Program-made: the position numbers and the translations under genes
The notes under the pieces: generated by a model
What the model was told of the DNA's origin: nothing
The model's database searches: none
Seen by the model: only the letters and a program-made list of their open reading frames with translations
Shown: one piece after another, positions 10,217 to 19,324 of the stretch
How positions within the stretch are numbered: the stretch's first letter is position 1
Layout of the letters: every line of letters starts with the position of its first letter
From: Didymodactylos carnosus
Taxonomy: Eukaryota; Rotifera; Eurotatoria; Philodinida; Philodinidae
DNA length: 22,940 bases
Direction of reading: 5' to 3'
Assembly (NCBI GenBank): GCA_905250885.1
Contig: CAJNOQ010002714.1
Span: forward strand, 1-22,940

Positions 10217-12678
10217 TTAAGAAAAGGATGCTGGTTGAACGCCAATTCCTCGAAATTCCCAATGCCATGGTTCACTTTGAACGGTACGTGTGAAACCATA
10301 TTTATGTCCATTGTTATACAACCATTGATATACTGCTGATCCATCACAACTGGGCTTACTGCCTGTTTGTTTTCCGCAATCAGTGTTTAAATCTAATGCA
10401 ATACCTTTACCGTGATTGCTTGACCCCGGTTTTGCAGCTAAATTACCATTATTGCATAGTTTTGTTTGATAACAATTCCAGAAATAGTTTTGACGTGCAA
10501 TGGTACGAAAACCACCTAGAATGATAAAATATTTTGTCTGTTACGATTAGTGAGCACACAGGGGATAATAATGAACGTACTTGCAATTGTTATTTTAACA
10601 CCGGCTGCTGCTGCAGCGGATACCATTTTATCAAAAGCACATGCTGTACTAGTTGTCATTGTATTATCACTTTGATCAGCTGCCAGTGAATAAGATGCTT
10701 GATTCGATAAATGTTCTTTTTTTATTTTAACGACTTGATAAGTGACATCATTATTGCCTGAAAAACACATAAAACTATCACAGTAATATATGCTGAACTA
10801 TTTTACTATTTTACCTTTAATTGAACTAACAGTTGAATCAACGTACGATCCACAAAGACCATTACCACTAGATGAACCTTCAATACAACATTGAATATTC
10901 GATGCACCAGGACAATAACCAGCATGAGTTGTACCACCACAAGTCTTTGTATCTTTGCACACACCAGATTGTCCGCTAACAGTGCAAGATGTTCGCGGAG
11001 AAATAGCTCAAATTAAAAACAAAAAGACAATCTCCAAAAACTCTCATAGTGCGCAAAGTACAACAGCCTAGAGTAATTATAGCGAAATCAGATGTTTTCG
11101 GTACTCCAATCAGGTGATCACTTAAAGTATAAGATCGTTATCAGGATGATGATCGCTAATACTAATCAGCTAAAAAACAGTAGTTCGTTAAAGGAGTTCC
11201 TATAAATCAATTATTCAATCAGTGATACAATCACCGATGAAATTTTTTACACTGATTTTCATCGGCTCTGATAAGTTTTTAACGGGATATAGTACAGAAT
11301 TGATGCATGCCTAATCAACGTGAGAAGAATGAATAAAAATTTAATTACCACGTTTAACAATTTTTCCGAGTGTGTTTCCAGTTACAAATCCAGTAGTTGT
11401 CATTTCTTCAATTGTGAATAGTCCGGTTGTGGGTTCTTCTATGATGAAGGGCGTTGTTGGTACTGTGACAGCTATCGGTGTCGTTGAGTCAACAGGATCC
11501 ATACATGACCAACCTGTTGGACAATCGGTTCTACATTGTGAATACCAAATACTTCTAGCAACACATTGAAAACCAAATGGACATAATGATAATCCATCAA
11601 AACCTTGGCCGCCGCATTGATCCCATGCTTTAGCAGTATCATTATCATCATCCTCTCTCTCTATGTACGTTTCACATTCCCATGTTTTTGGACATGATGT
11701 TTGACATGATGAATACCAATACGATTTACGATAACACTGAAGTCCAAAATCACAAGCCGTTGGACCAGAATAACCCTCACCTCCACATTGTTGGTAGATA
11801 GCCACACTAGCTAGAAGAGAAATAGCTCAAATTAAAAACAAAAAGACAATCTCCAAAAACTCTCATAGTGCGCAAAGTACAACAGCCTAGAGTAATTATA
11901 GCGAAATCAGATGTTTTCGGTACTCCAATCAGGTGATCACTTAAAGTATAAGATCGTTATCAGGATGATGATCGCTAATACTAATCAGCTAAAAAACAGT
12001 AGTTCGTTAAAGGAGTTCCTATAAATCAATTATTCAATCAGTGATACAATCACCGATGAAATTTTTTACACTGATTTTCATCGGCTCTGATAAGTTTTTA
12101 ACGGGATATAGTACAGAATTGATGCATGCCTAATCAACGTGAGAAGAATGAATAAAAATTTAATTACCACGTTTAACAATTTTTCCGAGTGTGTTTCCAG
12201 TTACAAATCCAGTAGTTGTCATTTCTTCAATTGTGAATAGTCCGGTTGTGGGTTCTTCTATGATGAAGGGCGTTGTTGGTACTGTGACAGCTATCGGTGT
12301 CGTTGAGTCAACAGGATCCATACATGACCAACCTGTTGGACAATCGGTTCTACATTGTGAATACCAAATACTTCTAGCAACACATTGAAAACCAAATGGA
12401 CATAATGATAATCCATCAAAACCTTGGCCGCCGCATTGATCCCATGCTTTAGCAGTATCATTATCATCATCCTCTCTCTCTATGTACGTTTCACATTCCC
12501 ATGTTTTTGGACATGATGTTTGACATGATGAATACCAATACGATTTACGATAACACTGAAGTCCAAAATCACAAGCCGTTGGACCAGAATAACCCTCACC
12601 TCCACATTGTTGGTAGATAGCCACACTAGCTATTTGACCAATAAGAGCACTGAAAACAACAATCAACGGAATACCCAT
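10217..12678 (-). CDS. Secreted D,D-carboxypeptidase (M15/VanY type) with four CBM1 cellulose-binding domains
   Basis: Five exons, all joined in phase 1: 12678-12168, 11825-11349 (or from 11810), 11006-10815, 10757-10581 and 10515-10217; about 551 residues. A signal peptide (MGIPLIVVFSALIGQIASVA) is followed by two CBM1 domains (YQQCGGEGYSGPTAC..., WDQCGGQGFDGLSLC...), each with QCGG and the WYSxC end that places aromatics for cellulose binding. A Thr-rich linker follows, and exon 2 repeats the whole block. Exon 3 is a Cys-rich module (SGVCKDTKTC, AGYCPGASNIQCC) of a kind seen before wall-lytic enzymes in fungi. Exons 4-5 form the peptidase: SGFRT, SSNHGKGIALDL (zinc His and Asp) and EPWHWE (catalytic Glu, zinc His), all intact. 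The family trims D-Ala from peptidoglycan peptides, which animals lack, so the gene was probably acquired from fungi or bacteria and has since gained introns. A TATA-like TATTTAAATA lies at 12735-12744. Confidence 0.88.
10998..12635. repeat. Nearly perfect tandem duplication, 816 bp x 2, inside the peptidase gene
   Basis: Blocks 10998-11813 and 11817-12632 look identical by eye, including the intron, at an offset of 819 with a 3-nt filler (GAA). The unit runs from just after the signal peptide in exon 1 through the first bases of exon 3. The new junction carries TTTCTCTTCTAG, a good acceptor, and an upstream TTTGAG acceptor that is also in frame. Identity in the intron as well as the exon means a very recent event, or an assembly error. 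Confidence 0.9.
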
Positions 12679-12734
12679 TTTTTGTTTCTCTTGCTAATTG
12701 TCAGACAGTATACTGATAACATAAGACTATACGT

Positions 12735-12744
12735 ATTTAAATAG
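12735..12744 (-). promoter_or_regulatory. TATA-like box of the peptidase gene
   Basis: TATTTAAATA sits 57-66 bp upstream of the start codon at 12678. The spacing would give a short 5' leader. This is a weak call in AT-rich sequence. Confidence 0.3.
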
Positions 12745-13059
12745 TTTAAAAAACTGCTTTTCTTGAAACAAAAACAAACCCGTCATTAATACTTTAATTC
12801 CTTTGTAATAAATCTGGAACGCATTACCTATTATTGAATAGCCTAAAATCATATCACAAAAGGCTTTGTTTTTAATATCTGTTCTATCACCGAAAAACAG
12901 ATTTTCCAGAAAGAGAAAAAACCAAGAATCCCAATCTAAAATTAAAACTGAACTTGAAGAATCAAAATATACTAGGAAATAACAAAGAATGTCTTCAATT
13001 TCCTTGAAATCAATACATGAGAATGTCATAGTGTTGTGGATGTCCATCAAAGTACTGAT
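12745..13059. other. Spacer, possible worn 3' end of the next gene
   Basis: On the minus strand the frame of the membrane protein stays open for 107 more codons beyond its TGA at 13060-13062, ending at 12727. The extra reading has no recognisable domain and a phenylalanine-rich composition. It could be former coding sequence cut off by a new stop, or chance. Confidence 0.3.
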
Positions 13060-13647
13060 TCACAAATAGCAACCATTTATTATTAAAGCGTTAAGCAGTT
13101 GATTTGCTTCGATTGTTTTACTCATTAAATTCAATGACATAAAATCAGCGGTGATACTTGGGAACAGATCGACATAACGATTTGTTTGTATATAGAATGT
13201 GTTATCTGAGTGAATTATCGATGTGATAAATTCATTCTGGTAGAACTGATTAAATGAATTATCAGCAGTTTGTTTTACTGTTTGACAAACAGTGTCGGAT
13301 GACTTAAATATAGATGGTGCGATGTGAACAAAGTTTATCATTCCGTAATTTTCATAGAAACCATTACTATTCCCATAACCATTTTGCAAATGGTTATACC
13401 AATAAGTAAGAGAGTCAGGATAGCTGACTTGAAGACGTTCATACATAGTGAAGTGGGAGGATTGTACAGTGACAGTAACTGTTCGAGCCAACAAGGAATT
13501 GTAAACAGCAAGAACAACTACGGATATTGCTGTTAGGAATAGGAAAACATGCGTGCTAATTGTTTCATAACGACTACTCTCAATATCACTTGATTTATGA
13601 GGGCTTTCAAATAGCTGTTTTTCGTGAGGATGAGATTTCCTTTGGAT
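13060..13647 (-). CDS. Single-pass membrane protein of a bdelloid-type family, 5' partial or decayed
   Basis: The open minus-strand frame encodes a short cytoplasmic stretch, a hydrophobic segment (HVFLFLTAISVVVLAVYNSL, about 13500-13560), then an ectodomain starting ARTVTVTVQSSHFTMYERL and YPDSLTYWY. The later part reads ADNSFNQFYQNEFITSII, ending NGCYL. This plan (one membrane helix, a TVTVQ-type strand, YERLxxxYPDSLT, then an F-x-Q-F region) resembles a large uncharacterised family I know from bdelloid genomes, whose members usually have CPC after YPDTLT; here YWY replaces it. The function of that family is unknown. No ATG precedes the helix in this frame and a stop lies at 13648-13650, so a 5' exon is missing or the copy is dead. 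The protein is also shorter than family members usually are. Confidence 0.5.
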   Translation of the reverse strand: MQRKSHPHEKQLFESPHKSSDIESSRYETISTHVFLFLTAISVVVLAVYNSLLARTVTVTVQSSHFTMYERLQVSYPDSLTYWYNHLQNGYGNSNGFYENYGMINFVHIAPSIFKSSDTVCQTVKQTADNSFNQFYQNEFITSIIHSDNTFYIQTNRYVDLFPSITADFMSLNLMSKTIEANQLLNALIINGCYL

Positions 13648-13702
13648 TCAAAAGCGATCTAATATGCTCAACAAAGGATGCGATTATTCTGGCATATTTT
13701 TT

Positions 13703-13877
13703 GGGTGTTTGCGTCACTTTTTTTGGGTGTTAGTGGGTGTTCGTAACGGAAAAGCCCTAAAAAATCCTCTTTGAAATAAATTTTTTTAGTGTTTGTTTAT
13801 TCACAAAGAACAGGTCTATCGATCGGCTATCTCGGATTTTAATTTGGGGGTGTTAGTGGATGTTAGTGGGTGTTAGC
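13703..13877. repeat. Degenerate 10-bp repeat GGGTGTTAGT
   Basis: Copies of GGGTGTTAGT and close variants occur at 13703-13712 (variant), 13725-13744 (two in a row) and 13848-13877 (three in a row). They are G-rich on the plus strand in an otherwise AT-rich region. The role is unknown; they may be part of a worn mobile element or a minisatellite. Confidence 0.65.
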
Positions 13878-13879
13878 GT

Positions 13880-14690
13880 ATTTTAGTAATACCCAAATAA
13901 AGGAGGGGGATAAGGCTGGAAATTGGCCCACTATATGTTTTGTCTAAAAATGATTCTGTGAGTAGTAGAAAAGTATTATCAGTTGTTTTTAATTCATTTC
14001 GCGTACGTTTGATAACTAAAAGCCGAGTAATTCTTCATCAATAGGGTGCCAATAGTCCACCCCTCAAAGAGCAGCTATAGGTAAAAGGTGTTTTTCTCAT
14101 GTTTCTTTTGCGTAGATGACAAAGTAAACATATCACCGGATAGCCCCGAAAATTCTCTACAGAATGTGTGGTACATAACAGTTAACCATAGTGCTTCAAT
14201 AGCAGGAAGGCGCTTAGAATAATCCTACGTATCCAACATAGGAGACAGTCCTCGCTGTTATAGCCCTTTTTCCTCGCAAACAAGAAAATATACATTTTTC
14301 TATTATATATCATTTTGAAGCTCATGAAATTTGCTACAAACTGAGCTGGTCAGAATATCTAGACAGGCGGGGCCAGTCATTAACGATATGCAAAAGAAGC
14401 GTTTGGGTGTTATATATGTAGAACAGTGTGTCATAATCATAAGAACTCCTTTGTTTTTGAATCTTCAGTCAAGGCTGGAACCAATCGGAATACTGTTTTC
14501 AATAGCCCGACGATTTTTCTATCAGATTAGGTGCATATCGCCATTTTATGAGAAAACTTGATAATAAGATTTCTGGAAAACCAAGTCTTTGGGTTTTGGT
14601 CAGAAAATTTTGTGAACCATATTGCCTGATAGAGCCGAGAATTCTGAGGAAAGTAAGATATTTCCCGACACTCTAATATGGATAGAAGAA
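13880..14690. other. Repeat-like region, no gene supported
   Basis: Mixed-composition sequence with chance ORFs (14331-14561 on +) and no recognisable domain. It lies downstream, in the sense of the minus strand, of the retropepsin relic, so it may be the remains of the same element. Confidence 0.35.
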
Positions 14691-14694
14691 GAAG

Positions 14695-14925
14695 GTCAAC
14701 GGTGATTATTATTTGTTTTTTACCTCCATCAATAATAACCGTACTTTTTGTAATCCAGTCGTAACCGAGTAACATTTGTGTTACCATCCCTAATTCGAAC
14801 AGAGATACTAAAAAGCCCTATGCGAACGAACGGAGATCAGATTCGTGATCAGCATCAAAAATTACCCATAATCAAGTGTGTTTCAAGGAAAAATCGATGT
14901 AACACTCGACTCTTCAGATTAGGAC
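14695..14925 (-). pseudogene. Retropepsin relic of an LTR retrotransposon
   Basis: The minus-strand reading holds VIFDADHESDLRSFA, then a stop, then GFLVSLFELGMVTQMLLGYDW (motif LLGYDWITKS at about 14746-14774) and IIDGGKKQIII. This follows the aspartic protease plan of Gypsy-type elements, in which a DTGA-type active site is followed by an LLGxDWL motif. Here the active-site Gly is lost (FDAD) and in-frame stops interrupt the frame, so it is dead. No reverse transcriptase or long terminal repeat was identified around it. Confidence 0.55.
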
Positions 14926-15384
14926 GGGAATGCACACGTTCTTTTTTCCATTTAGACGCATGCTGTTGCTTAGAATAGTTAATACTGCTGATCAGACGGA
15001 GAATGTCGATGTAGAAGTTAATGTGATTAGTGCCAGAAGATATCATAAGCATTGTTTAGTTCGTTATTACTACTTATGAAAACAACATAAACTGCGATAA
15101 ACAAAAGAAGGCTTTAGTGCTAAAACATATAAAACCAATTAAAAAATAAACAAACGTTTTTAATAAACAGGATGAGGCCCACAGGTAAATAATTCACTAA
15201 CATATTGATGCAGTAGAAACGGTAACATCTTAGGTTTTATTTCTCTAGCTACCATCAAAAATCATAAAAAAATGTACTTTCTTTTTCTCGCACAGTTTGC
15301 CCGCACACAATACACAAAATAGTCGTTTAAGAAAGATGCAACAATGACACAGTTGTTTAAGAGACAGTTCATGAGAAAAACCGC

Positions 15385-16815
15385 GTTTTCTTATATACTT
15401 TCCACCTCTTCGATTTCAAAATTCGTTTTTGCTCACAGATTCTGAAAGAGCGTGTACGAGTTCCTCAGAAAACTATTAAAAATTCTTTTCGAAAGCCCTT
15501 AAGCGCCGGACGTCTGAACTTTGGGGCCCATTAAAAGTGATCATTTTTCGTACTTTTCAGTATTATCGCCGTAATTTTTGTCATGAAAAGGGCTACAGAG
15601 CCGGCTGATAGTTTGTTTGATAGAGGATCAAATAGAGGTTTAGTGCTGAAAGGTGAGGGTCATTCCGAGTTAACCTCGCTTTTCTAGGGTCAGAACTTCG
15701 AAAAAGTGCCAACGCCGAAAAACTAGTATTTCCGGTTAAGTAATACCCTAGTCTTGCGTCTGCGTCGAGATTTTTTACTAAAATTTCTTTGATTGACGAT
15801 GTGTTGAAAATGTGATATCATTCGACCAAAAAAAGTTAAGGAAAAATTTCTAGTGAATCAACAACGTATGCTATCTCTAAGACGAAAAATGACTTATCTT
15901 CGAAATAATGCATTTTCTCCCTCCATATATTTTATTTCGTGAGAAAAACAATATATTCGTGTTCAGTAAATGAAACTGAGTACTTTTAGAAGTTTATCGA
16001 GCCTTTCTACTCCTAGGACCCACATACCATCATCATTCTTCAGAACCGTGTGAAAACGGTTTTTACCTTAGACATGAATTAAAAAGTGTGTAAATCACTC
16101 TACTTTATATATCATTCGATAGAAAATTTTACGGGCTACAAAATTGTATATAATGTTTTGGGAAGAATATGTGAGTAGATATTCTAACATTAGAAATACT
16201 GTTAAAGTCTTGCACAGATCCATAGGTCAACATCGTTTAGGCGCAGAAATTCTTCGGAGACACCTAGATTCGGTGATCTTTAGGTACAGAACCTTCAAAA
16301 TAGATAGAAACATAGATTATCGATCACGCTGAATCTCGTGACAATATTAGTTTTCGAAATAAGAGTCTGAAACCTAGTGAAAACCTATATTAGATGAAGT
16401 AACCCATTATTGCCTAATTTCGCGTAAAATTAAAAAATTTTTTAGTTTTCTAGAACTTCTAAAGTAAGAGCCTACTTTTAATTGATCTTAAGTAAAGGAT
16501 CAGATTCAGCAGATCAAATAGAGTATACTATAATATTCTGACGTGGTTTCCATTGGTTTTGACTGAGTTATGAATTTTTTAATTTTACGCGAAATTAGGC
16601 AATAATGGGTTACTTCATTAATATAGGTTTTCACTAGGTTTCAGACTCTTATTTCGAAAACTAATAGTTGGTTTACACACTTTTTAATTCATGTCTAAGG
16701 TAAAAACTGTTTTCACACAGTTCTAGGAATTTCTGAAGAACTCGTATACGCTCTTTCAGAATCTATGAGCAAAAACTAATTTTGAAATCGAAGAGATAGG
16801 TGGTATATTTAATAT
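15385..16815. mobile_element. Large foldback element with nested insertions in one arm
   Basis: The right arm (about 16573-16812) is continuous. Its reverse complement is found in three ordered pieces on the left: 15391-15471, 16038-16096 and 16344-16439. The spacer sequences 15472-16037 (about 565 bp) and 16097-16343 (about 245 bp) are absent from the right arm, so they are insertions in the left arm or deletions from the right. The 565-bp spacer is flanked by TTCCTCAGAA and TTCTTCAGAA, which looks like a target-site duplication. The loop is about 130 nt. No coding capacity was seen. Confidence 0.8.
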
Positions 16816-16842
16816 ATTCATGGAGGCCCTCTTAATAGACGC

Positions 16843-16909
16843 TTTTTCGTGGTAGACACCTGTTATGAGATGTTTTTTCGTGGTAGACACCTGTTATGAG
16901 ATGTTTTTT
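16843..16909. repeat. Tandem repeat, 31-bp period, about two copies
   Basis: CGTGGTAGACACCTGTTATG followed by AGATG and a T run occurs twice, starting at 16848 and 16879, with no differences seen. It lies just outside the right end of the foldback element. Confidence 0.85.
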
Positions 16910-16920
16910 CTTAGAGTGTA

Positions 16921-18523
16921 GTGTTTGATATTATTTTTGAGTCTGATCTCCAGTACTTCGAATATCCATACCAATACAAAATTTTCAGACAATCAAAAAA
17001 ACTAATTTAGGACTAGTTTAAATGAAATTAACTTTGTTTTATAAAAAGTATTTATTGAAATAAATGAATAGTTGAATCAAACGATCGCTTTTGTCTTTTT
17101 CTATTTAATTTATTAATCAGCTAACACAAGTGTAGAAAAAGAAGATTTATTTTTTTACCACACTATCAAAAATATTTTGACGACTGTCAAAAAATTTATT
17201 TTGATAATCATATAATAGATGGAAACAGCATCTACATGCTGTTTGAGACCGATTAAATAAAGAATTAGTAAATAATAGAAATGATTCGATTATATGTGAG
17301 AGTGTATAGATACTGATTGAAATATAAAATTAGATCAATGTCTGAGAATTGTTCATCAAGTAAATCATTCCTAGATAAAAAAAATATAATCATCATTTTG
17401 ACAAAATAATATTTGTTTGCATTTCTGGATGCTGTCATGAGACTATCGGCGATATATTAAACAAAGAGTACGCAATAGCGTTGTACGATTTTTTCTTCTG
17501 AATCAAAAATAAATTTTGTACACATCTTAAAATTGTCTTATATCAGGTCTTGATTGAGATTGAAATAATATTTGTCATTCTTTTGTTTCACTCTATAAAA
17601 TAATATTGAAAATATAAATGAATTCTATATCGTCATTTTTCTCTTGGAAAAATATAACATTTTTTTCATAATAAAAGAAAAATAAAATAAAGTTCTTAGT
17701 CGTTAATAAATCTTATTAAAAATCATGATAGTTCTCGGTTAGATCATAACATAATCTCAACTCAACTCAATCTGAAAATAAATTTTACGCAAAATAACTT
17801 ATATCTTGATAAGATCTTAATATCTTGTTAAATCTTCGGTCGTAGTAGAATTTCACTAAAAACTTAACAAAATTCGTGTAAGTTTTTGACTAGGAATCTG
17901 GACGTCATTCTGCCATGTTTTGGATGGATAAAAATCAAATATATTTCAGAAGACAGATTCTAATCTTATTTACCCTACAGTTCACTGTCATGACGAATTT
18001 GCATCCTGTCAAACAGAAAATCAGATAAGTGGCAAATGGTATTAGTGGACTGTCTAAGATTGTCCAATAAACATCAGTTTTTTCACATATTATTTTTGTC
18101 CAATGTACAGTGGCTCGCATTCAAAAACCGAAATTTTTATTTTATAACTCTAGTGATTGTAAAGACAATCAAAAGCGTGATCAAACAGCCTTATCTATAG
18201 TCATATCGTCAATAAAAATATGTATACAATAAAAAATCGGATCTGAAACTGATCTGTGTTTTTTGGCCGTAACTGACATTTGAAGAAAAAATGAAATCAT
18301 TCTCATTAACAAGACATATATGTATTAAGAAAAAAGGAAATGAAACATTAAGACACACTGATGATAATTTCAGACTAAAATGTTGTTTTTTTTGTTTAAT
18401 TGAAGAGATGATTTTTCGTTTAGCTAGTACTATGGATGAAACACACCGGTTTGTTGTTGAATAAACGAAGCGGTCTACAAGAATATTTGCCTAATAAGGT
18501 TAGTAATGCAAGTGAAAGAGATT
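16921..18523. other. Intergenic, no gene supported
   Basis: Very AT-rich sequence downstream of UBALD. The only listed-length ORF (17935-18120 on -) has no recognisable domain. No RNA gene or inverted repeat was seen. Confidence 0.5.
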
Positions 18524-19324
18524 TTATCTTGTTGTTGTTGAACTATTAATTGTGCTAAATTGAGATGTGTTACCATCATTGATTATCATCATTGTATTTA
18601 TTGGACTAGAAGATAATGGAACGCCATTTGAACGTTGAATTTGTTGTTGTTGTGAATAATTATTGTCTGATGAAGAAGCAGATAATTTACTAAAGGCTAG
18701 TAGAGTTTCAGGAAAATTTGGTGGAGTTGCTGGTGTATTAGCAGGTTGAGATGTCAACTGAAATGAAAAAGGAGATATATCAATTCAATTTTTTTTTCAT
18801 AGTTGGTATGCAATTGGAAATATGTGAATATTTCTTTAGTTTTTTTACTTACATCTGGACAAAATAATTTACATGGTATTGGTACAGTTCGATCTTGGAA
18901 GAACAAAGAAAGTGCAGCCTAAAAAAGGCACAAATCACTTAATTAATAAATACGACATTGAATAGTCTTTTTGTCATTGAGTAAACTACAGAATAAATCA
19001 TTTTTACAGATAGATTCCCGAAAGTAAAAAAAGAGCTACATTCTTGAAAAATATGGTGTGCTTTGTTAAGTAATGAATAGAATAATTTTGATAATTGTCT
19101 TTTTCGATTAATAGTTCTACTATTTTATTATTAAAAAATTGAACGGATGGTGTTCGAACGAGAATTTTTTCTCTTACTTCCAGTCTCCAGTCCGTTGCTT
19201 GTAATAAATGTTTTGCTATATCATGTTCAGATCCTGTTGCAGCTGCTACTTGATTAATGAGAACATGCTGACGTAGAGTTATAGTATCTATGTTTTCTCC
19301 ATGTTGGCTTGTTGAATCCATCAT
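18524..19324 (-). CDS. UBALD: UBALD (UBA-like domain-containing protein, FAM100 family)
   Basis: Three exons: 19324-19178, 18918-18853 and 18757-18524, with clean GT-AG introns, all in phase 0; 148 residues. Exons 1-2 give the UBA-like domain: LRQHVLINQVAAATGSEHDI, then AKHLLQATDWRLE joined to AALSLFFQD, the usual LRHQVMINQF...AKQLLQ..W..E.ALS.FFQ pattern of the family. Exon 3 carries the family signature NTPATPPNFPETLLAFSKL, followed by a Ser/Asn/Gln-rich tail. Vertebrate UBALD1 and UBALD2 are slightly longer (about 160-180 residues). The family is conserved in animals, but its role is poorly known. The domain type suggests ubiquitin or protein-interaction binding. The frame, splice sites and motifs are all intact, so I take it as functional. 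The start could also be the adjacent second Met codon at 19321. Confidence 0.93.

Noticed and set aside
11372..12388. Two identical 65-codon plus-strand ORFs
   Set aside because: They are antisense shadows of the duplicated CBM1 linker exons.
14331..14561. 76-codon plus-strand ORF
   Set aside because: It lies in a repeat-like region and shows no domain or splice context.
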